Assembly (NCBI GenBank): GCA_012798275.1 | Contig: JAAZNO010000622.1 | Coordinates: forward strand, 1 to 6,347 | Reading direction: 5' to 3' | DNA from: Chloroflexota bacterium | GTDB taxonomy: Bacteria; Chloroflexota; Anaerolineae; B4-G1; SLSP01 | DNA length: 6,347 bases | In this document: in pieces, positions 1-6,253 of the stretch | Layout of the letters: every line of letters begins with the position of its first letter | Numbering within the stretch: the first letter of the stretch is position 1 | The notes under the pieces: model-generated | What the model was told of the DNA's origin: nothing | Databases searched by the model: none | Seen by the model: the letters and a program-made list of their open reading frames with translations, nothing else | Position numbers and translations under genes: made by a program

Positions 1-1399
1 CCGTCACCCAGGCGCGCACCGCGCGGAAAAACTGCCGTTTGAGGCTTTCGGCATCGAGACGCCCCAGCAGGTCCGTGAATTCCGCTTCCAGGGGCAGGGC
101 TAGCAACGCCGCCAGGAAAGGATACGTCTCCTGGTAGCTCGCTCCCCACAACTGCTGCGCGCGCTCACGCAGGCGGTCGCGCAGCGCCTCGAGCGGCTCG
201 TCCTGTTGCACCCCCAGCCAGTGCTGGAGCATGTCCCGCCACATCGAATAGGGCCAGGACTGGTCGTAGGAACGGCAACGTCCCCGCAGCCAGACCGGCA
301 GGGAAAACTCCCCGGCGTCCTCCGGCGTCGGCAGCTGCGCGTCCCGCTGACGCGCTTCGGCGCGCAGCATCGCCTCGCGCTCCAGATGGCTCCGCACCTG
401 CGCTACGAGGAAGGACTTCCCAATCCCCTTCTCCCCGGTGAGGAGGACAATGCCGCCGCGTCCATCCTGGAGATCCTCCACACAGCGCACCAGCTGCTTG
501 AACTCGCGCTGTCGCCCAATCAGCGGCAGGGTCAGCCGGTACAGCTCTTCCTTCACCGCCCATTCGGTCTGCGTCGCCAGCGCAAGAGGGCGATAGACGG
601 CGATGGGTTCCGGCAGGCCCTTTACGGAAATCGTTCCCAGCTCTTCCCAAAGGAAATAAGGGCGGGCCAGGCGATACGTGTTCTCGCTCACCAGGACGGT
701 GCCGGGCTCCGCGGCGGCCTCCATGCGGGCCGCGAGGGTGATGGCTTCGCCCATCGCGGTGTCCTCCCGGTACCGCCGTCCGCCCACGCTGGTGAGAATG
801 ACCTCGCCGGTGTTGACGCCGATGCGCAGGCGGAGATCCAGCCCCTGGGCCGCGAGCTCCGCCGCATAAGCCTTGGTGACGCGCTGCATCTGCAACGCCG
901 CCATCACCGCGCGCTCCGGGTCGTCCTCGTGCACCACGGACGCGCCAAAGAACGCCACCAACCCGTCGCCGCGGAATTGGTTGACCTCCCCACCGAGGCG
1001 ATACACTTCCACCTCGAGCAGCTGCAACACGTGATTCATGATCTCAACCCAGCGTTCGGTGCCGACCTGCACCAGCAGCTGCGTGGAAGCGCGGACGTCG
1101 GCGACGACCACGGTAGTCAGGCGCCGCTCGCCCTCCAATGGCGACAGCGGCGCCTGCGCCTCCGGTGGGAGCAACGGCGCGAGGGGAAAAGTCGGTTCAG
1201 GGGCGGCCAGGGAAGGCACCTCCACCGCTGCCGGCAGCGGTTCCAGGGCCGCACCGCACATGCCGCAAAAGCGAAACTGCGGCGGGTTGTGAAATCCGCA
1301 AGCAGGGCAGGCGCGCGCCAGGCGCGTCCCGCACATGCCGCAGAACAGCATTTCAGCGGGGCTTTCAAAGCCACACGTCGGGCATGTCAGCACGGGCAT
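1..1399 (-). CDS. Double zinc ribbon / class III cyclase-like / AAA ATPase signalling protein (3' end outside window)
   Basis: Partial gene: the frame is open from the ATG at 1399 to the left edge, giving about 466 residues with no stop. Domains in order: two zinc ribbons (Cys 6, 9, 20, 23 and Cys 31, 34, 45, 48); a Pro/Ala-rich linker, about 53-88; a class III nucleotidyl cyclase domain, about 92-272; then an AAA_16-type NTPase beginning with LIGRQREF (293-300) and a Walker A GEKGIGKS (322-329). In the cyclase domain the two metal-binding aspartates are seen at D101 (VVADVRAST) and D145 (FRGDG), and the transition-state arginine at R225. The usual substrate lysine is Gln141 and the usual transition-state asparagine is Thr221. 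Proteins of this layout commonly continue into TPR-like repeats, which would lie beyond the edge. The start is supported by an AAGGTG ribosome site six bases upstream and by the zinc ribbon beginning at residue 6. Likely a cytoplasmic sensor or regulator; whether it makes cAMP or cGMP is uncertain. Confidence 0.88.
   Translation of the reverse strand, partial: MPVLTCPTCGFESPAEMLFCGMCGTRLARACPACGFHNPPQFRFCGMCGAALEPLPAAVEVPSLAAPEPTFPLAPLLPPEAQAPLSPLEGERRLTTVVVADVRASTQLLVQVGTERWVEIMNHVLQLLEVEVYRLGGEVNQFRGDGLVAFFGASVVHEDDPERAVMAALQMQRVTKAYAAELAAQGLDLRLRIGVNTGEVILTSVGGRRYREDTAMGEAITLAARMEAAAEPGTVLVSENTYRLARPYFLWEELGTISVKGLPEPIAVYRPLALATQTEWAVKEELYRLTLPLIGRQREFKQLVRCVEDLQDGRGGIVLLTGEKGIGKSFLVAQVRSHLEREAMLRAEARQRDAQLPTPEDAGEFSLPVWLRGRCRSYDQSWPYSMWRDMLQHWLGVQQDEPLEALRDRLRERAQQLWGASYQETYPFLAALLALPLEAEFTDLLGRLDAESLKRQFFRAVRAWVT
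1244..1384 (-). repeat. Tandem zinc-ribbon repeat inside the cyclase-like gene
   Basis: Two copies of a CPxCGF...FCGMCG unit with a 25-residue (75-base) period encode residues 6-27 and 31-52. The 18-base segments for FCGMCG (1328-1345 and 1253-1270) differ at only two bases, which suggests an internal duplication or strong constraint. All eight zinc-ligand cysteines are present. Confidence 0.8.
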
Positions 1400-1463
1400 C
1401 GTCGTCACCTTTTAGCAAAGGAGACAACACCTGCCCCCACATGGGCAGATGCGTCTGCAAGAC
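1400..1463 (-). promoter_or_regulatory. Leader of the cyclase-like gene with two overlapping small hairpins
   Basis: This short stretch lies between the upstream terminator and the ATG at 1399, so any promoter for the cyclase-like gene should be here or overlap the terminator. I see no convincing -35/-10 pair. A ribosome site AAGGTG sits at 1411-1406. Two short inverted repeats are visible: CTGCCC 1431-1436 with GGGCAG 1443-1448 (6 bp stem), and GCAGA 1445-1449 with TCTGC 1454-1458 (5 bp stem). They share bases 1445-1448, so they cannot both form. Both are short enough to arise by chance. Confidence 0.35.
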
Positions 1464-1501
1464 AAAAAACAAGGCGCTTCTGCAAAAACCGAAGCGCCTT
1501 G
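1464..1501 (-). terminator. Rho-independent terminator ending the transporter/CNBD operon
   Basis: A perfect 11 bp inverted repeat (bases 1470-1480 with 1491-1501, arms CAAGGCGCTTC and GAAGCGCCTTG) encloses a 10-base loop. On the minus strand the stem is followed at once by six T residues (1469-1464). It begins 18 bases after the stop codon of the cyclic-nucleotide-binding protein. The plus strand has no T tract after the stem, so it should act only on minus-strand transcripts. Confidence 0.92.
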
Positions 1502-1519
1502 CAGCCCTTGAGACCGATC

Positions 1520-1954
1520 CTACCAGACGCTCAGCACGCGGCTGAAACGCTCGGCGAGCTCCTGGAGGATCGCCACCGCCATGTCGGCGTCTTCGCGCAG
1601 CAGCGAGAGGAAATCCCAGCGCGTCAGGATCAGGCAGGTCGTCGGCTCCGTCGTGATCACCGACGCGGTGCGCATGCCCTCCGTCAACAACGCCATCTCG
1701 CCGAAGAAGTCCCCCGGCTCCAGGGGATTGAGCACCGTCCGCTCGCCATCGGCGTGCTCGCGGACTGCCTCCGCCCGCCCGGAAGCGACGATGAAGAACC
1801 CCTCGCCGCCCCTCCCTTGCGTGACGATCTTCTCCCCCGCCGCGTATTCCCGTTCGACAAAGCGCTTCGCCAGCCGTTCGAGTTGCCGCTGGTTCAGATT
1901 GGTAAACAGCGGCGTGCGCTGCAAAACCTGCGCCGTCATCTTCGGATCCACCAT
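1520..1954 (-). CDS. Stand-alone cyclic nucleotide-binding domain protein
   Basis: A 144-residue protein made almost entirely of one cNMP-binding (CRP/PKA-R type) domain. Leading helices occupy about 4-36, the beta-roll about 37-111, and the closing helices about 112-141. The phosphate-binding cassette is GDFFGEMALLTEGMRTASV (81-99), with the ribose-contacting Glu at E86 and the phosphate-contacting Arg at R95; both are present, so binding of cAMP or cGMP is plausible. There is no helix-turn-helix, kinase or membrane segment, so it is not a CRP-type transcription factor by itself. The ATG lies one base after the stop of the upstream ATPase gene, with an AAGGGGG ribosome site inside that gene's end; this points to translational coupling with the importer. 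Met6 is a possible alternative start. It may bind a partner protein such as an importer ATPase, but this is inference. Confidence 0.9.
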   Translation of the reverse strand: MVDPKMTAQVLQRTPLFTNLNQRQLERLAKRFVEREYAAGEKIVTQGRGGEGFFIVASGRAEAVREHADGERTVLNPLEPGDFFGEMALLTEGMRTASVITTEPTTCLILTRWDFLSLLREDADMAVAILQELAERFSRVLSVW

Positions 1955-1955
1955 C

Positions 1956-3002
1956 CTACACCCCCTTCAATTTGAGCTCTTCAGCCCGATGGCAAGCCAC
2001 AAAATGCTCCGGTTTGAGCTCCCGGAACTCCGGCGTCTCCGTTCGGCACTTGTCCACGGCGTAGCGGCAGCGGGGATGGAAGTAGCACCCCGGCGGCGGA
2101 TTGGAAGGGTCTGCCACATCGCCCTGCATGATGAGCCGTTCGGACTGATATTTCGGGTCCGGCTTCGGCACGGCGGACATCAGCGCCTCGGTGTAAGGGT
2201 GCAGGGGATCGTTGTACAGCGCGTCCGAATACGCCAGCTCCGCAATCTTGCCCACGTACATCACCGCCACGCGGTTGGAGATGTGCTGCACCACGCTCAG
2301 GTCGTGCGCCACGAACACATACGAGAGGTCAAAATCTGCCTGCAAGTCCTGCAGCAGGTTCAACGTCTGCGCCTGGATCGAAACGTCCAATGCCGAAACC
2401 GGTTCATCGCAAAAGATGATCTTGGGATTCATCGAGAGCGCCCGGGCAATGCCGATGCGCTGCCGCTGTCCGCCGGAGAACTCGTGCGGATAGCGGCGGA
2501 TGTGCTCCTTGCGCAGTCCCACCCGCTCCAGCAGGGTGACGACAGTCTCCTCCATCTCAGGACCCGCCGACACCCCGTGAATCACCATGGGTTCCGACAC
2601 GATGTCGAAGATGGACATCCGGGGATTGAGCGAGTTGATGGGATCCTGGAAGATCATGGCGACCTCGCGCCGGATGCGCTTCATCTGCTCCTTGTCAAGG
2701 TCGAAGATGTTGACCATCTCCGGCTTGCCGTCGGCGGAGAACAGACTGGTCTGGAAGTACGCGGTGCCGGCGGTCGGCTCGTACAGGCGGATGATGGTGC
2801 GGCTCACGGTGGTCTTGCCGCAGCCACTCTCGCCCACCAACCCCAGCGTCTCGCCCTGGCGGAGGAAGAAGCTCACATCATCCACGGCTTTCACATATCC
2901 CACGACCTGTCGCAGCAGGCCCTTCTGGATGGGAAAGTACTTCTTCATACCCTTCACATCCAGGATAATATTCTCGCTTTTGGTGGCGATGCGTTCAGCC
3001 AT
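1956..3002 (-). CDS. dppF: ABC importer ATPase, DppF/OppF family
   Basis: A 348-residue cytoplasmic ATPase, the second nucleotide-binding subunit of a peptide/nickel-type importer. Visible motifs: Walker A GESGCGKT (57-64), Q-loop Q119 in MIFQDP, signature FSGGQ (175-179), Walker B IIFCDE (195-200), D-loop SALD (203-206) and switch histidine H233. All are intact, so it should hydrolyse ATP. The C-terminal oligo_HPY region holds the PPPGCYFHPRC motif and four cysteines (306, 312, 319, 337), an arrangement shared with ATPase D. Between Walker A and the Q-loop it is longer than I recall for E. coli DppF, with a segment containing MVNIFDLD (96-103). The gene starts 13 bases after the ATPase D stop, with AGGAGG overlapping that stop. 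The symbol marks the family position; the transported substrate cannot be read from the sequence. Confidence 0.95.
   Translation of the reverse strand: MAERIATKSENIILDVKGMKKYFPIQKGLLRQVVGYVKAVDDVSFFLRQGETLGLVGESGCGKTTVSRTIIRLYEPTAGTAYFQTSLFSADGKPEMVNIFDLDKEQMKRIRREVAMIFQDPINSLNPRMSIFDIVSEPMVIHGVSAGPEMEETVVTLLERVGLRKEHIRRYPHEFSGGQRQRIGIARALSMNPKIIFCDEPVSALDVSIQAQTLNLLQDLQADFDLSYVFVAHDLSVVQHISNRVAVMYVGKIAELAYSDALYNDPLHPYTEALMSAVPKPDPKYQSERLIMQGDVADPSNPPPGCYFHPRCRYAVDKCRTETPEFRELKPEHFVACHRAEELKLKGV
1959..1968 (-). promoter_or_regulatory. Ribosome binding site of the CNBD gene within the end of the upstream ATPase gene
   Basis: AAGGGGG on the minus strand (1967-1961) lies six bases before the ATG at 1954 and inside the last codons of the ATPase F gene, whose TAG is at 1958-1956. 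It supports the Met1 start over Met6 and coupled translation. Confidence 0.6.
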
Positions 3003-3011
3003 TTCCCCCTA

Positions 3012-3018
3012 CCTCCTA
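3012..3018 (-). promoter_or_regulatory. Stop-overlapping Shine-Dalgarno for ATPase F
   Basis: TAGGAGG on the minus strand: the TAG (3018-3016) ends ATPase D, and AGGAGG (3017-3012) lies nine bases before the ATG at 3002. A G-run at 3009-3005 lies closer to the start and could contribute. Confidence 0.75.
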
Positions 3019-4089
3019 AACGTCCTCATACAGCAGACAGCGGACCCAATGGCCCGGTTCAGCCTCTTTCCACGTCGGCACGATGCGGTCGCACTTGCCG
3101 GGCATGAAGGAGGGACAGCGCGGATGGAACACACAGCCGGGAGGCAGATGGAAGGGGTCGGGCACCATGCCTTTGATCGAGGCCAGGCGTTCGCCCGAGC
3201 GGCGCCCGATCTTGGGGATGGCCTGCAGCAGCGCGCGGGTGTACGGATGTTTCGGCTCGTAGAAAAGACTGACCGTCTCGGCGCTCTCCACTTGCTTGCC
3301 CATGTACATCACCACGATCTCTTTCGCCATCTCCGCCACCACCCCCAGGTTATGGGTGATGAACATGATAGACATGTCCACCGACTCTTGCAGCTCGCGC
3401 ATGAGATCGAGAATCTGCGCCTCGATGGAAACATCCAGCGCCGTCGTCGGCTCATCGGCGATGAGCATGAAGGGCTGGCAGGACAGCGCAATCGCAATCA
3501 TCACGCGCTGACGTTGCCCCCCGGAGAGCTGGTGCGGATAGGCGTCCACCCGCTCGTGCGGTTTGGGGATCCCCACCTTCTGCAACATCTCGATGGAAAT
3601 CTCCCGCGCCTCCTCCTTGGTCACCGGGCGATACTGCATGATCTTCTGCGACATCTGATCGCCCACCGTTACGGGTATTTTCCGGTGCAGGAAGAGCGCC
3701 TCGCTGATCAGCGTTCCCGTCGTGTACACGGGCGTCAGGGAGCTCATCGGCTCCTGGAAAATCATGGCGAACTCCCCTCCCCGAATCTGACGGATCAACT
3801 CCCCGTCGGGATCCAGCTTGGTGATATTGACCAGCTGCGTGGGCCTGGAGGGGTCGAACTTGTCGCGGCGATAGTAGAGGATTTCTCCCTGGGTTATTTT
3901 ACCGGGTTTCGGCAACATCTGCATCGCCGCCTTGGCGGTGATGGACTTACCGCAGCCGCTTTCGCCGATGACCCCGATGGTCTCGCCCCGATTCACGGTA
4001 TAGGAAACCCCATCTACGGCGCGGATGATGCCATCCCGCACCTCAAATTCCACACGGACGTCTTTGATTTCCAGTAGTGGTTCAGACAT
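3016..4089 (-). CDS. dppD: ABC importer ATPase, DppD/OppD family
   Basis: A 357-residue cytoplasmic ATPase that pairs with the following F-type ATPase to power the importer. Visible motifs: Walker A GESGCGKS (42-49), Q-loop Q112 in MIFQEP, signature LSGGQ (188-192), Walker B LIADE (209-213), D-loop TALD (216-219) and switch histidine H246. The C-terminal oligo_HPY region has [10 protein letters not shown] and four cysteines (319, 325, 333, 351). Members of this family have been reported with an iron-sulfur cluster bound by such cysteines; I recall this for a mycobacterial DppD and have not checked it here. The ATG at 4089 is preferred over an in-frame ATG at 4140, because the latter lies inside the permease C gene while 4089 has AGGAGG five bases upstream and begins at the conserved LLEIKDV. 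The segment between Walker A and the Q-loop is long and contains LVNITKLD (86-93), resembling the one in ATPase F. Confidence 0.95.
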   Translation of the reverse strand: MSEPLLEIKDVRVEFEVRDGIIRAVDGVSYTVNRGETIGVIGESGCGKSITAKAAMQMLPKPGKITQGEILYYRRDKFDPSRPTQLVNITKLDPDGELIRQIRGGEFAMIFQEPMSSLTPVYTTGTLISEALFLHRKIPVTVGDQMSQKIMQYRPVTKEEAREISIEMLQKVGIPKPHERVDAYPHQLSGGQRQRVMIAIALSCQPFMLIADEPTTALDVSIEAQILDLMRELQESVDMSIMFITHNLGVVAEMAKEIVVMYMGKQVESAETVSLFYEPKHPYTRALLQAIPKIGRRSGERLASIKGMVPDPFHLPPGCVFHPRCPSFMPGKCDRIVPTWKEAEPGHWVRCLLYEDV

Positions 4090-4093
4090 GGGA

Positions 4094-4102
4094 ACCTCCT
4101 TA
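4094..4102 (-). promoter_or_regulatory. Stop-overlapping Shine-Dalgarno that fixes the ATPase D start
   Basis: TAAGGAGGT on the minus strand: TAA (4102-4100) ends permease C, and AGGAGG (4100-4095) sits five bases before the ATG at 4089. This strong site decides against the upstream in-frame ATG at 4140. Confidence 0.85.
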
Positions 4103-5254
4103 CCGCCCACCGTAGGGATCCATCGCGTCGCGCAACCCATCCCCCAGCATGTTGAAGGCCAACACGGCCAGGATGATGAAGGGAACGGGGATTAACATCC
4201 ACGGCGCGAAGCGGATCACGCGCACCGCACTGACTTCCTGGAGCAAGACCCCCCAACTGGTGAGCGGCGGGCGCAGGCCCAGGCCCAACCAGCTCAGGGC
4301 CGTCTCGGATAGAATCATCCCCGGGATCATCAGCGTAGCGATCACAATCACATGGCTCATCGTGCCGGGCAACAGGTGACGGGACATGATGCGCCAGTCG
4401 CTGGCGCCGGCGCTCTTCGCCGCCAGCACGTATTCACGTTCCCGCAACGAGAGAATCAAGCCGCGCACCTGGCGGGCCAACCCGCCCCAACGGATGAAGA
4501 CCAGGATCAGGGTCAACATGAAGTACACCAGGATGGGCGACCAGGTGACCGGGATAGCGGCGGCCAGAGCCATGAACAACGGAATATCGGGGAACGCCCC
4601 GACGAATTCCGTCAGCCGCTGGACCAGGATATCAACCGCGCCGCCGTAGTAGCCGGAAATGGCCCCCATCACCATCCCCAGCACCAGGGTCAGCGCCTGG
4701 CCGATCAACCCCAACAAGAGCGACAACCTTCCGCCATAGATGATCCGTGAGAAAAGGTCCCGGCCCAACCTGTCGGTGCCGAAGAGGAACACCGTCGCCT
4801 CAGGATACTTTTCGGCATTGATGCCGAACAAGTGGATATTCATGGGGATCAGGCCCAGCAACTTGTACGGCTGCCCTTTGACGAAGAACGAAATGGGATA
4901 GATCTGGGTCTTATCCACCGTCCAGGTGCGCTTGCGCTGCACCAGGTCCAGTTCCGCCACGGTGCCATACACATGGGGGCGCAGCGTGAACTTCCCTTCC
5001 GGGGTCTTGAAGACAATGGGCTGCGGACGCGATTCCAGATGATCGGATTGGTAATTCACCAGGTAAGGCGAGAAAAACTCCGCGAACAGCCCGCACACGA
5101 AGTAGAACAAGAAGATCAGAATCGCCCCGACAATGGCCAGCTTGTTCTTCTTGAACTTCCACCACACCAGGCTCCAATAGGCCTGGCTCAACTCCTGCTT
5201 TTGGGCCTGGGGCTGGGGTTCAGGCCCGGTCTCGGTCACTTGAGGTTCTTCCAT
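4100..5254 (-). CDS. dppC: ABC importer permease, DppC/OppC family, with large extracytoplasmic insert
   Basis: A 384-residue inner-membrane permease, well above the roughly 300 residues usual for the family. A Gln/Pro/Glu-rich cytoplasmic N-terminus (about 1-25) precedes a conserved segment with WWKFKKNKLAIVG and the first membrane helix (about 39-61). The extra length is a hydrophilic stretch of about 90 residues (66-156), placed outside the membrane, before the family motif FGTDRLGRDLFSR (158-170). The five remaining helices lie near 177-200, 217-235, 239-256, 301-320 and 350-370. The EAA loop that contacts the ATPases is EYVLAAKSAGASDWRIMSRH (274-293), with its conserved glycine at 283. 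The gene starts 12 bases after permease B and is followed 10 bases later by ATPase D. The insert could contact the binding protein, which is inference. Substrate is unknown. Confidence 0.95.
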   Translation of the reverse strand: MEEPQVTETGPEPQPQAQKQELSQAYWSLVWWKFKKNKLAIVGAILIFLFYFVCGLFAEFFSPYLVNYQSDHLESRPQPIVFKTPEGKFTLRPHVYGTVAELDLVQRKRTWTVDKTQIYPISFFVKGQPYKLLGLIPMNIHLFGINAEKYPEATVFLFGTDRLGRDLFSRIIYGGRLSLLLGLIGQALTLVLGMVMGAISGYYGGAVDILVQRLTEFVGAFPDIPLFMALAAAIPVTWSPILVYFMLTLILVFIRWGGLARQVRGLILSLREREYVLAAKSAGASDWRIMSRHLLPGTMSHVIVIATLMIPGMILSETALSWLGLGLRPPLTSWGVLLQEVSAVRVIRFAPWMLIPVPFIILAVLAFNMLGDGLRDAMDPYGGR

Positions 5255-5260
5255 CGCCGT

Positions 5261-5269
5261 CCCTCCTTA
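5261..5269 (-). promoter_or_regulatory. Stop-overlapping Shine-Dalgarno for permease C
   Basis: TAAGGAGGG on the minus strand: TAA (5269-5267) ends permease B, and AAGGAGG (5268-5262) lies seven bases before the ATG at 5254. Confidence 0.8.
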
Positions 5270-6253
5270 CTCCAGCCGGATGCGCGGGTCAAGCGCCGCC
5301 AGCGTCAGATCGCCGATCAGGGAGCCGATCATCGTCATCAGCACGATGAAGACCAGCACCGTACCGGCCAGGAACATGTCCTGGGATTTCAACGCCTGGA
5401 CGAACAGCGGGCCGACCGTCGGTAAGTTCAACACCGTGGCCACCAGCGCATCACCCGCTACGATGCTGGGCAGCGCCTCCGTCGTGAGAATGACGACCAG
5501 CGGATTGATGGCGACGCGCACGGCATGTTTCCAGGTCACCGTGCTGTTCTTGAGGCCGCGCGCACGAGCCGCCTCCACAAAGGGCTGACCCAGAGTCTCC
5601 AGCAGGTTCCCGCGCATGATGCGGACGAGGCTGGCCGTACCGGTCACACTGCTAATCAACGCCGGAATCCACAGGTGCTTCAGCAAGTCGCCCACCTTGG
5701 CCATACTCCAGGGTGCGTCCACGAACTCGCGCGAGAACAGCCCACCGACCTCGACCTTCAGCACCATCATGCCGAAGAACAACACCAACAGCGCCAGGAG
5801 AAAGCCGGGCATTCCCAATCCCAGGAAACTCAACGTGGTGACGATTTGATCGCCGACAGAATACTGATGCGTGGCGGAGTAGACGCCAATAGGAATCGCC
5901 AGACACCAGACGATGATGATACTGAAAAGCGCCAACAGCACGGACATCGCGGCGCGCTGCCCAATGATCTCCTTGACGGGACGTTCGAACTCGAACGACT
6001 CCCCGAAATCCCCCTTGACGAAGTTGGTAATCCAGTTCCAGTAGCGCGTCAGCAAGGGCTGATCGAGCTTGTACCGCGCACGATACTCATCAATGCGCAT
6101 CAACGCACTGAGGTCGCCCTGCGCTTGCAACTGCTGGATTTTAATGGTCAGATAATCGCCGGGGGGGAGGTCAATGATAAGAAAACTGACAAAGGAGACC
6201 AATATAATCATGATCACCATATAGAGGATACGTCTCGCGATATATGACAACAT
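5267..6253 (-). CDS. dppB: ABC importer permease, DppB/OppB family
   Basis: A 328-residue inner-membrane permease of normal length for the family. It opens with the typical MLSYIARRILYMV signal-anchor helix (about 9-29). An extracytoplasmic segment follows, with the conserved YKLDQPLLTRYWNWI (61-75) and GDFGESF (81-87), and then further helices from about residue 102 on. The EAA loop that docks on the ATPases is PFVEAARARGLKNSTVTWKH (224-243), with the conserved glycine at 233. The protein ends with LAALDPRIRLE, a common DppB C-terminus. It forms the translocation pore with permease C. It is the first gene of the operon visible here. The ATG at 6253 has AAGGAGG five bases upstream, and this start places the first helix as in relatives. 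A binding protein gene, often next to these permeases, is not seen. Confidence 0.95.
   Translation of the reverse strand: MLSYIARRILYMVIMIILVSFVSFLIIDLPPGDYLTIKIQQLQAQGDLSALMRIDEYRARYKLDQPLLTRYWNWITNFVKGDFGESFEFERPVKEIIGQRAAMSVLLALFSIIIVWCLAIPIGVYSATHQYSVGDQIVTTLSFLGLGMPGFLLALLVLFFGMMVLKVEVGGLFSREFVDAPWSMAKVGDLLKHLWIPALISSVTGTASLVRIMRGNLLETLGQPFVEAARARGLKNSTVTWKHAVRVAINPLVVILTTEALPSIVAGDALVATVLNLPTVGPLFVQALKSQDMFLAGTVLVFIVLMTMIGSLIGDLTLAALDPRIRLE

Noticed and set aside
1464..1510. Bidirectional terminator
   Set aside because: Only the minus strand has a T tract after the stem. The plus strand continues with GCAGCCCTTG, and no plus-strand gene ends here.
1520..1954. CRP/FNR-type transcription factor
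   Set aside because: The protein ends after the cNMP-binding domain and its closing helices; no helix-turn-helix follows before the stop and terminator.
206..1975. Long plus-strand open frame of 589 codons
   Set aside because: It runs antisense to the cyclase-like gene, the terminator and the CNBD gene, all with clear domain motifs. Its translation is rich in Arg, His and Gln with no recognisable domain, as expected for the antisense of GC-rich coding sequence.
1581..4077. Plus-strand open frames over the two ATPase genes (1581-3107 and 2587-4077)
   Set aside because: They are antisense to the ATPase genes with intact Walker and signature motifs. Their translations have low-complexity His/Arg/Leu composition and no domain.
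4090..4140. Upstream in-frame ATG for ATPase D at 4140 (17 extra residues)
   Set aside because: The extension overlaps the permease C coding end, is not conserved-looking, and the ATG at 4089 has a strong Shine-Dalgarno five bases away.
4832..6247. Plus-strand open frames over the permease genes (4832-5425 and 5525-6247)
   Set aside because: They are antisense shadows of the permeases, rich in Gln, His and Arg, with no ribosome site or recognisable motif.
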